From NCBI RefSeq assembly GCF_037975245.1, contig NC_092578.1:16188821-16252820 (forward strand): a stretch of 64,000 nt of DNA, read 5' to 3'. How positions within the stretch are numbered: the stretch's first letter is position 1; each line of letters begins with the position of its first letter. Positions 35,001-45,400 of this stretch are shown here, piece after piece. A model generated the notes under the pieces. That model searched no databases and was not told the origin of the DNA. It worked only from the letters and a program-made list of their open reading frames with translations. Source of the DNA: Apostichopus japonicus (Eukaryota; Echinodermata; Holothuroidea; Aspidochirotida; Stichopodidae). The position numbers were made by a program, and so were the translations under genes.

Positions 35001-38000
35001 GCGCACACAACGTGAGCCCATCCTGCAAAACAAAATTAAAGAATCAAAGGGTAATTCATATACAATGTTTATCAAGAAATCCAATGATGATAAGAACCCA
35101 TAAAAGATGACTTTAGGCAGAATTTCAGTCTTGATATATTTTTTCGTCCAAAGAAACGGAGAACTCAAAAGTAAAAGTTTGGACAGCTATTCTGATTTTC
35201 GAGTTCTTCACCTTTAAATACGCTTTAAACTCTGGGATGCTCCTCCGAAGAGCTACATTGATTATGATGCTGTCAGCTCCTCGGTGCGGGCCTAAATGTA
35301 AATGTGTTAATCCATCGTTTTTGCTAAATTTAAATTACCCAACCAAAACAATGTTCTTTTATAAACAGAGCACCTTTTGAATGACATTCAACACAACTTG
35401 TCCTTGACAAAGTTATACTACACTGTGAACGTGTCATCTGACAAAACTTGACAAGTTCTATCCAATCAATCTGAGAATGTACTTACCTCCATTATCTGTT
35501 CTCTTAAGGGCACCTTCCTTCTGAGGACACAACTCACACCTCTGTTAAACAAATGAAGTGTAGAAAAGGTTCTTTACACAAATGTCTTGACACTAACATC
35601 GCACATCCTAATGAGAAACTTAAGTTACAAAGTAGTATTTTAAGGATATGAGGCAGTGAAACAAATAAAAAAAGAACAAATATATATATATATATATATA
35701 TTTGTACTTTCCTTCGATGTTCTTTGCCATAATTGTGCCCTTTGAAACATTAAAAAAATTTTCTTCAAATTCTAGCCACCAAAACTGAGCATGTATTGTT
35801 CCCCCCCCCCCCCCCCCCCTTTCAATATCATGTCAATTCCTGGTTACATTAAAATTCATGGGTTATAGTATAAACTATTACCAACCCATCTGAAACCCTA
35901 GTTCATGGAATGTGAAGTGACAGAAAGTTCCTATAATACATATTTTACACCCTGAGCACCTCCCACACGACCCCTCCCCCCAAGAAAAAAATAAGATAAA
36001 ATTCTTCAAACAACTCACCACTCTTGCTGCTCTTTCCTGTGATTCACACTTCCTACAGTACCATGGTCCAGTTGGAACCGAGACTATTCCATAACATGCT
36101 ACCAAAGAAAGCAAATAACAAATAGAAAACATAAACCAATTTGAACTCATGCAATTTTGTCTTTGAAATGCATTTCACTCCAAAACACAATTCTGACAAA
36201 TCACAATATATTCTACTGTGTATAATGAAGTGTCTCAATAGAAAACCATATTGTTACAAATGTAGCGATCCTTAGATTGGATAACGACCTCTCCAAATCC
36301 TATCCAGTCCAAAAACGTTATTGGGTATTAAAACTGACATCATAAACATAATCTGACAATTTTATTTTTCATTCTGTAATCATAGGAAGAGTCTACGTAT
36401 AAGTCTGTACAAGTTTGTCCGGACATTCAAGAAAGAAATTGTTACAATCCTTCATAAAAATCTGGAATCATGTCCATATATATAGTTTTTTTCATTACGG
36501 TGACCATTCATAAATGTACAAGAAAGATTAAATGGAAAGTTTTATGATGCATACATAATTTTTTGGAAAAGAATGGTGTATTAGGCTTGATCACAAAAAT
36601 TTGACAATTAAATGTATTTTACTGTGGAAAGCTATTTGCTAGTAATTTTAAAAAGGCCTGCTGTGCTATTTCAGGTAATGTCACTGTACTCCCTCTGTAA
36701 AGCAGTGTTATACAGAAGTTCCTTGCATGGACAGTGAGGTTTTGTTGGTGCCATTATTGCAAAGGAATGTACATAAGATGTGTATGGATGTTTCAAGAAA
36801 GTTGGCCGAGCATTTCTAGCCTATATATGTACAAGGAACCCTTTAAGCTTTCACCAAGGTCATGATACATGGCAGAGTCACTGCACATGATATTTGCTTG
36901 CATTTTGTTAATTGTTCACATATCTATAAACTTCATTCTGGATTGCATTTTACTGCAACTGAATAACAAAACATGGCTGTTTTTTAAGTAGCAGATGCAG
37001 TAGTGGGGATGTCAAGGTGAAGAAACATTTGTTTTTCAAATTGCCCACAACATTTCTTACATTTCAAATTTTACCGATCCGGATTAATTTTCTAACTACA
37101 TAATAGTGGTGCTGATTCCAATTCTCTAATCACTTATCAGAAAGACATGTAATATTTTATAAATCATGATTTCAACCACCACCCCTAGAAGGGTGTGATA
37201 TGTGGAAACCTTTTCTTTTTCTGATTTGTTGCCCAACTGTGCAGGATTCACACATTATGCATATCAATAGGATTAAAACCCTTAAGTGACAGATGCAATC
37301 CTCTGTTCCTTTTTGAGCTTATTTGTATTATTTATTAGGCCCTAGATATCCAAATGAAATGTTACAAGCTAATTGTGGAAATTAACTTGCTGTGTTACAT
37401 CCCATGAAATTCTAACACCTGTTGCTACACTACTGTATCTAACTTGGGTCTAGCCAAGGGTTAACTTAGGCCCTAACTTACTAGGGGCTGTTAAACAACA
37501 AATAGTTAGGCCTAGGCTAGCCTACAGTATTAGGAAAGGTATTTAAAGCATAACAAAAATAGACATTGCTGAAACTTTGCCGTAAATATTACCATTCAGA
37601 GCTTTTGTTGTGGTTGGTTCAAAATTTAATATATTTTATGAGTTACATGGTGAATGTTTATTGGCCATTACCAAAACTGATATGTACACTGTATTCCTAA
37701 CCATACGTCATCAGTTTTTATGATTATAGTGTCAATAGCTTGCGAACATTTGGCGGCTATATGGTTGCCAGGATTAGCCCCAAAATATTACACATGTACA
37801 TGTACATTCCTGACAAGTCAACTTATACATTTCAACTTAATTCATTAAACCTATTAGTGTATTTATATTTTATTTGATAGAAAACCAACCCAGAATGCAC
37901 ATGTAAGCTAGTGTCATATCTTTCTGAATTGTTTTTTAACAACTTCTAGCCTAATGTACAGTGGTGGTAGGGCTAGGCCTATGTACCACTGTCTTCAGCA

Positions 38001-38800
38001 ATTGCTCACGTTTGCATAAGCCTTGTGACAGTTTAACTTTGAATAGAAGTTAGTGATTCATTTCCAAATTGCATTATACATGTTGTTTAACTTATTCCAT
38101 TCATTTCTTACGGAAATTTTTTTCTGAGTTTGGATTTGATCTGACATTGGCTTACATCAATGTAATAACAAGTTCGGGATGAAGTGTATTGGTTTGAACT
38201 GGGTTTACTCCAGTCACCAGACTTAAATCAGGGTGTGTTTTCCTTAATGGTTTTTGATCAAACTGTCAGGAAATGTTAAAGTCCAAACTATCATTTATTT
38301 TTCAATTAAAAAATCGCTTTATTGACCTTGCATTACACTAGGCTAGACCTACCAAACCAATCCTGCTTCTGTAGCCTAGTGTGGGCCGAGGCCTAGTGAT
38401 AAGAAAAGTGTGATGAAACTATAGAATTTATATCATTGGCTTTCTAGACAACCTTAATCATACCAGTGTTTCCGAAAAGGCGATAAGTAGGAATAATTTT
38501 TTTGGCGATGTTAATTTTTCATTTGCGAATTGCAAACGCTGCTGCATATTCGTAATTTACGCATATATGCCTAAGCCTAACGTTAGACATATGAATAACA
38601 AAACACGATCCGAAACTGAACTTGTTTATAGCTTTAGTACGTATATTTGTACGTTAGGTTAGCAAACCTAACGTTACAAACACCAACAGACCTTGGTGTA
38701 CTGCAACATTACACCCGTGACCGTCGCAATATACTAGTGGATTTTCTGTCCAACCACGCTCATCACCACAAACGCAACATCCACCAACCATTTCCTTCAT
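23018..38800 (-). CDS. MLLT10: AF10/AF17 orthologue (MLLT10/MLLT6 family, DOT1L cofactor)
   Basis: AF10-type proteins read unmodified histone H3 through a PHD-knuckle-PHD module and bind the H3K79 methyltransferase DOT1L through an octapeptide and leucine zipper. Fifteen coding exons close in phase: 38692-38800, 36019-36098, 35487-35541, 34913-35022, 33745-33848, 32955-33048, 30760-31960, 30063-30168, 29487-29581, 28296-28531, 27068-27572, 26139-26316, 24683-24821, 23981-24100 and 23018-23062, giving about 1058 residues (human AF10 1068). PHD1 is at 5-63 (GGCCVCGDERGW, ENPLVYCDGHGC). The extended PHD is about 64-184 (CELCPQKEGALKRTDNG, GRESKATTGACMTCNRNGC). An acidic run lies at 252-285, the family motif KFTNANF at 302-308 and a basic KKKRRR patch near 550. 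The octapeptide EALLEKQW is at 626-633 and the zipper about 652-695. A Q/S/H-rich tail follows, ending in NGTDKS. The start has an in-frame stop just upstream. A single ancestral gene serving as both AF10 and AF17 is likely. Confidence 0.94.
23218..23822. repeat. Approximately 600-bp polypurine minisatellite in last AF10 intron
   Basis: The plus strand is almost only A and G, made of short variants of GGGGAAGAGGAGA, GAGAGGGGATGAGG and GGGAAAGAGG. It lies between AF10 exons 14 and 15. Long reading frames in the antisense direction (Ser/Pro/Leu/Phe-rich) are artefacts of the lack of A on that strand. Confidence 0.93.
25190..26115. repeat. Repeat cluster carrying TGACCT direct repeats, in AF10 intron 12
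   Basis: Several related blocks recur with the order TTTGACCTCTGGTGACCT, a CACCTTTGACCTCCA-type stretch, CAATA, ATGGGGCCATTCACACATAA and ATCCATCCAAGTTTCCCTCC. Clear copies of the head are at 25302-25317, 25448-25463 and 25939-25954, with degraded ones near 25218 and 26090. A related block is found near 32539-32730. Probably pieces of one interspersed repeat arranged in tandem. No coding potential. Confidence 0.75.
28705..28821. repeat. 74-bp partial duplication in AF10 intron 9
   Basis: The word TATTCAAGTATATCAAAGAT followed by ACTT occurs at 28721 and again at 28795 in the same orientation, each after an AT-rich lead. Simple local duplication. Confidence 0.75.
32530..32740. repeat. Diverged copy of the TGACCT repeat in AF10 intron 6
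   Basis: Contains TGACCTCTCATGACCT at 32680-32695, immediately followed after one base by another TGACCT (32697-32702) and then CCAC. The flanks include AGGTGGATC words repeated twice. The order of motifs resembles the cluster at 25190-26115. Confidence 0.55.
34797..34900. repeat. 17-bp G-rich minisatellite beside an AF10 splice donor
   Basis: About five to six copies of GGGGAGGGTGATTGGTT run up to a GGGGAGGGAGGGAGGG block at 34885-34900, which fits the G-quadruplex consensus on the plus strand. The donor of AF10 exon 4 (bases 34907-34912) lies only six bases away. The plus strand is the template strand, so the RNA carries the C-rich complement. Confidence 0.9.
35680..35819. repeat. (AT)n microsatellite and a 19-bp poly-C tract
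   Basis: A run of alternating A and T spans about 35680-35700 and a pure C run spans 35801-35819, both in AF10 intron 2. Simple-sequence DNA with no further content. Confidence 0.9.
36099..38691. other. AF10 intron 1
   Basis: A 2.6-kb intron separating the start exon from the exon that completes PHD1. No exon-like segment or clear mobile element was recognised. Short CCTAGGCC-type words occur (for example near 37510 and 37975). Confidence 0.6.
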
Positions 38801-39414
38801 TTTGCCCCTTCCTCATCGCAAAATAGCACCGCCATTGAGAATGACCAACAGGCTACTCGATCACAAAACATTTGCTTTCCCTGTACATTTACATATCCAG
38901 GTACTGTAGTTTTTTAGTTTTGTCCGTGCGCCAGAATTCCACGCAAGTGCAATGAACTTTGACCTCAAAATGTATTTTTGTACCTGTCAATCAGTTTGGA
39001 TAGTAATACTTTGAATAGGGGTTTCCCTTGTGACTTGCCACTCGGAGAACATGATTTCTAGGCAAATTCCGGATGTTGTAGAAAATTTATGAACTTTTTC
39101 AGATAAATATATTCATTTGAAGACTTTCTTGGCAATTTCAAGATCGGTCGCATCTCACCTATGCATTGGTGGGATCATTAGATTGGTTTTACCAGTGTGT
39201 ATCACTGATTCTGGCCATGAATCCTCTAACGTTACCTTTCCGTAACCATGAACGCCAATTGATGGATGAGCTGCGGAAGACAAAACCTTCGCAGTCTTGA
39301 TTATTTTCCATTATTTTAGGCAGTGTGACACTAGGCTCAACCCAAGGCCGATAAGCCGTAGTCAGTGCGTTGTGCGACGTTTTCGGATAACGAAAGATCT
39401 CTCACTAAATCAAA
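38801..39414. promoter_or_regulatory. Bidirectional promoter region, AF10 / CCDC148
   Basis: Only 614 bp separate the AF10 start codon (minus strand) from the CCDC148 start codon (plus strand), so both 5' UTRs and promoters must lie here. No TATA box is obvious in the expected places. A shared head-to-head promoter is inferred from geometry; start sites are unknown. Confidence 0.6.
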
Positions 39415-42400
39415 ATGACTGGAAGAGATTACAGGGCTTTTTTAGGCGTTCATCGCAGTGGAAACAAGGAAATTGGCAGAGCTGAAGAAGCAGGTGCCTA
39501 AATTAACGACTAACGTTATTATACTTAGGAAGTTAGGACCTAGCCTAACTCACTGACTTAGGCCAAGGCCTGGACTAAATTTAATCAGACTACTATTGCC
39601 AGTTAGCCTAGGTTTCAATCGTGAAATGGCATCGCAAACACAACTAAGAAAATTGCAGTTTACACTGAAATAAAAGTTCATATGATTTTTTAATGAAATT
39701 CAATCAGTTAAGCTAGTTGAATTTGATCATGTCAGTGATGTGTATGTCCGAAGTATGTCCAGTAAGAAAAGCTGGAGAGTCTTTACATTTACAGGTCAAA
39801 ATTATCATCAACATGATTAAAAGCTTCAAATTATTAATGACTATGTCCAATAAAGAACATTTTGTTTCCAACAAATTAAATGCAAAGATGTTACCACCAG
39901 ATATGGCCAAATAAAGAAATATACAACCATAGTAGGATACTTAGCCCTAATTACCCCCTCTTCCCCCAGAATAAAATCAAGAGTGCTCAGTGCCCCACCC
40001 CCACCCAACCAGCTGACAGATTATTACAAAACACCTAGTGTGTTATATACAGCATGTGTATATATATGTCACATGTACAGTTGAAAATTCTTTAACACTT
40101 TAAAAATTGCAAAATATACAAGCAGTTTTCATCCAAGCACACTCCATTTTATCAAAATTTCTCAAATTTGCACTCCCTTAGATCCATCTCTCTGATGATA
40201 AGAGATTGTACCCCGACCCCACCCCCCCCCCCCCGCACACACACCAGTTTACAGACGTGGTGGTTGCACCTTTGCCTACTGTATGAATCTCTGATCACCT
40301 CTGATAACCCCTCTTTTGGAATTTCAGATAAACTTCTCATCAGGATGAAGGAGGGTTTCGGGAGCAGTAGATATCGACATCAAGATTATGACAAGTTACG
40401 TTCCCTGGCTTTACAGAAGAAAATTTCCGCCAATCGCTCCCTGTTGAAGATGAATCAATTACAAGCTGCCAAAAGAGAGCATAAGGAGAATACACTGCTG
40501 AAGCAACACAAGACTGTATTGAAGCAGAGTATGAACAAGTTGGACAGCGCTGGGAAACGAGCCAATTTCGATCAGAATCAATTCTTCGATGAAGCGGCTT
40601 CCGAAGCGTCCCATATATCCATGTTTATGCTTAGTATGGAAGAATTGAAATTGGAACTGGATACAGAGCGGGAAGAATTCAGGAAGGCGACAGTAGCACC
40701 CATATGGAACCTTCGAGAGGACCTAGGAGGATGGCTGAGCGACTATGAATCCAGACTCAAAGAAACGGTCGACCTGGCATTAAGGGAAGACCACAGACAG
40801 ATCGGTGATGTCGTCAAAGATGTACGGCTTCAACAGTGTAAAGTTTTGGAGCAACTGAAGCAGGAACAAACGGCGTTAGAAAATGATTTAGAGACAGATT
40901 TTTTCAAAGCGGTGACGGACAGCTCGTCTAAAATGGTCATTGAAGGGGTACCAGAAGAGGCAGAGTTATTAGAATGTCCTGATGAAAATTTGAAAGATCT
41001 TGTTTTGACAGAATTTCTCTTACTGGATAGGAAGTTTAAGGACAGCTTGAAGGAACTAGATGTCAAATATGAACATATAAAAAGGTTGGTTTACAAAAGC
41101 TTGATAAACCTTCACTTGTTCTAGGATGATATGGTAGACCAGAACTGTTTTGCCAACATAATATCAACCTCTTTGATGGTCGTTTTTTTTCACAGAGTAT
41201 CTTGGTATTATTGCCAATATGGCAAGAAATATGCTGAATAATAATGAATTATTAAACACTACAACAGTACATTCTTAAATGCGCACATGTGTGTGTATGT
41301 CTTAAGACAGACATTAAAATTCATAAAAATTGTAGTATAAAACATAAATTAAATAAATTTATATTTTTATACTACAATTTTCATAAATTTTACCATTCCC
41401 ACCCCTTCCCTGTCTTCTCCTTCTCTCTTTCATTTCAGAAACATATTACTATTATTTCAATTTTGATTGATGAAGTAATGTCAAACTTTTCATCTATTCC
41501 AGGAAAAAAAGTTAGATGACATTTAATTGTGTCATTTATACAAGTTGGTAGCAACAATATAAATAGTTTCCCACCTATACACGCTTTTCTATTATGTTCT
41601 TCCATGCAGACCTCCTCTCGGTGGCTGGAGACGAGATGATCACTTCCTATTTCTAGCAGTTCTGGAACAGTACCCCTTCAGTCTCAGTAACAGAAGAGCA
41701 TTGTACATGGATCTACTTCGTAGGTGGTTTCCTCGTAAGACAAGAGCAGAGTTGGTAAGTGAACAAAGTGTCTTAGCTATGAGAATTAATCAAAAACTGG
41801 GAAAAGTCACAAGATTTTGTGTGTGTGATTTTTTCTGTCAGTTCTATTTTTGCAATTTACTGATATATATCCATAAAGATGTATTTCTTTGCCAAACCCG
41901 CTTCCTGGCCACTTGTTGGGTTTAGTCTTATTAATCATGGATGTAATCCCTGGTTATACCTAATCTACTGTAACGACGTAGTAATTGTATTAGTGATTGC
42001 ATTCCATACAATGCCATCATTACTGTATGTCGACGACAGTATCTTATTAGTAACATAGTTACGGGCCTAAGTATGATGCATGAATGGAGTTCCTTGTGTA
42101 TAGTTAGTGTGCACTGTTGAAATGAGTGCACTGTTGAAGTGAGTGTTAAAGTGAGTAGGGGATTCTTTCTAAATTATCAGTGCATGCTGTATGTGTATCA
42201 TATGTGTGGAGATATAAATTGTTTGTAGTGTCTATAATGTTTATACCTAGATTTGCTATTACCCGAAGATCTGAAGTGCAACACATATGTTTTCAGTGAT
42301 CTCAGAATTTTCTTCTAAATCCCATCTTCAAATGTAAAACTGTGTTGCATCATTAAACTTCATAGTAAATATAGACGGACAGCAACAAACTTACATTGTG

Positions 42401-45400
42401 GCTTTTCCCTGATTATTCTCTTATTTCGAATTTGGTTACTCTGAAATAGTTAACAAAATGTACAGCTCAACACATTTTCATTCGCTTTCAACTACAGCTG
42501 CATAAAATATTGTAAAGCACAATTCTTGCAGTTGATTCTGAGATCACAAATGTATCATGTTTGAAAAAGGAGTGAGTACATATGGCTGTCAACCACATTG
42601 CTGTTCAGGACTTATATGTTTATTTCTGAGATGACTCATTCAAATCCCTGTCTTACTGTCAATTATTCCTTTGCTCTTTCAAATTTGTTTGAAATTTATA
42701 TTTATAATTTTCTGTCTTATTGGTTGTCTCTTTTTTCTTAAGGTGAGTCATGAAGACTGGATAACAAGTAACAAATATTTCCAAGAACTGAGAAAGACTC
42801 AGATAAACGGTTGGGCAAGAGCCAAAGAAGAACTCTACCAGAAGGCTGTGGCCACATTCGCAGATGCATTTCTAGCTGAGGAATTACAGAGGGTGGAGGC
42901 CATCAATGCAAAGAAACAGAAAGAGATTTGCAGTGCTCTTTATGAAAAAGTAAGTTGGAGTTTATATATTTCTTTTTGGTTTTTTTTTTGGTAAACTAAC
43001 TCCAGAAGACATTACAAAGAAGACTATACAGAAGTTACAGCCTTACTAAACTCCTATTTGTAGTTCTCACAAATTCAAACTCATAAGAGGTAACTTGTAA
43101 ATATAGTTGCGTGCGCCGGTTTGTGGCTGCACCCTATGGGAAGTCCCCCGGGGGATATGTGGTTGTGGTGCACTGTGGTGCCCCAGGAGAGATTGATTGA
43201 ATTGTGCACACTTTGGTGTGTAGGTGTGACAAGTTATCAATGACCAGGGTTAAGTTGTAAAGTCGTGTGAAAGGGCCTAGGCCCTGAACAAGACTGTAAA
43301 CCTAAATAATATTAATGATTATTAATGCAAAGACCCAATATATGAGGTCAATGATGGGCTGGACGTGACCCAGAGTACAGGATAATCCCATTAATCTGCA
43401 GACAATGTACGTAACTATGGATTATATCGTGCGGCTATTGCAAAGTTCACTGAGGTTTAAACTGACAGTTTGTATGACAATGATCAAGTATCGAACTCAT
43501 AGGTAGAAAACACACAAAGATATACATGTATTTTTGTCTTTGAAGTGCTTTTTTCTGGAAAGTTTGCAGATTATCACTGCAAAAACATGCACTTTACTTC
43601 TCTCTGGACAGCACATTTGGTTGTCCAACAAGTGTTATTTTAGGAAATACTGTTTGCTCTTTGCAGTCTCTCAGACAACATCACACAAAAAGTTTGTGTC
43701 ATGACATCAACTTGTACAGTTTATACGACCAGCCAACCATTCTATTGCAGCCCTAGTTGGTGCATATGACAGGTTGAATATAGTCACAGGGGAAGTACAA
43801 GATGTGATGAGGCTTTCAAATGACACAAATACTAGATGGATTAACATGTTTGTCCTGTGAATCAATTGTTAACACTAATCTTCAATTTGTTTGACAGCGT
43901 CCTGCAGTATTTATATAATTTTTCCAAAAATTGTAACTACCATGATTTACTATTTTTCAACTTTTGGTTAGGTAGGTTTGAAGTAATGGTGTAACTTTTT
44001 TCATGATTCATAATTGGTTTCATATGTTTATCATGTTTCATATTGGATTTGCTATTTTTCAACTTATGGTAGGTTTGAAGAAATGGTGTAACTATTTTCG
44101 TGTTTCATATTGGTGACAAATATTTTGACATAAAAAAGCAAAAAAAAAAGGAGATTCTTGCTATAATCTAAACAATCTTTGAATAATTCAGTTGTTTTGT
44201 TATCCATTGTCATAGGTTCAACAGTGGCGTGAGAGAAAGCTAGAGGTTGCGAGACTGGAAGCAGAATTGCAGAGGAAAAATAGAGAGAAACTTGATCGTG
44301 AGAGGCTGATAGAAGCAGAGAAGGAGAAGAAAAGGAGAGATTCTGAGAAACAAAAGGTAAATTAATGAATTTTTGAGTCCTTGCCCGAATGTTCAAGGAA
44401 TCTATGCGATGGTGATTGCATGTGTATGTGTGTGTGTGTGTGTGTGTGTATGTGACGCTCTTGGCTCGTAAACACAGGGCGGGGCTTTAGTTGATTTTCA
44501 CTAAAATATCTTGTAAACACGTTAACTGAACGACAAGTTAGATTGAAGTCATACTTGGTACATAGAAGTGCCATAGTGAATAGAAGAGCCCTATTGATTT
44601 TAGTGCTCATCTCAATAATATTAATGAGGTCACAGGGTCAAATGTAAACATTTCAGAATTGAATCATACTTTGTGTGAAGGTGTTGGTAGATAGCAGGTA
44701 CATGATAATGTATGTTCATTGTGCTATTATGCTTATTAATTAGGGGGCAGGACTTGAGTTAATTTTTGGTAAAAATAGCTTGTAAACATGGTAAGTTAAC
44801 ATATTTAGTAGGTAGGTCCACAGTCAGTGAAAGAACCTTGCTGATCAATTTAATAAAAAATGATGAAAGTTTGGGATAATAATCTCAATTGGCAAGGAAT
44901 GAAAATAAGCTTACTTGCTTTCTGGTTTTGTTTCTTGGTTTGGATGATATTCAAAATAATTTGCATTTACATTTAGGGAAAAAAAAATTCTCAAAAGGTG
45001 TATAATGGATCTTATCTCTCAGGTAGAAGTCAAATCTCAAAGATTTAAATTTGCTGATTTGAATTATCTCCCTTGGGATGCTCAAAACTGATCAGCAAAA
45101 TATTTTATTTAACAGCACTGTTAAAATATTTGCATCATTAATTAGGTTAACCTGTTCCATGAGAAGAGACAACAACAAGAGGAACTTGAAGAGGCAGAAA
45201 AGAGGAAGAAACTGGAATTATTGCAACAGGAGTTGGAAGAACAAGCCAAGATAGATAAAGAAAGGTACATAATATCTAAACCAACTTCTTGAATTTGGTG
45301 TGTACTTTTATCAAATCCACAGAGTATTAAAAAAAAAAAAATTACTATTGATAAGATTAACCAACGTAATATTTTTGATTGGCAACAATGATGATATGTT

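Noticed and set aside
42270-42565. A possible MITE with TGATCTCAGAAT-type inverted ends
   Set aside because: Only about 14 bp match convincingly, boundaries and target duplications could not be found, and no second copy was seen.
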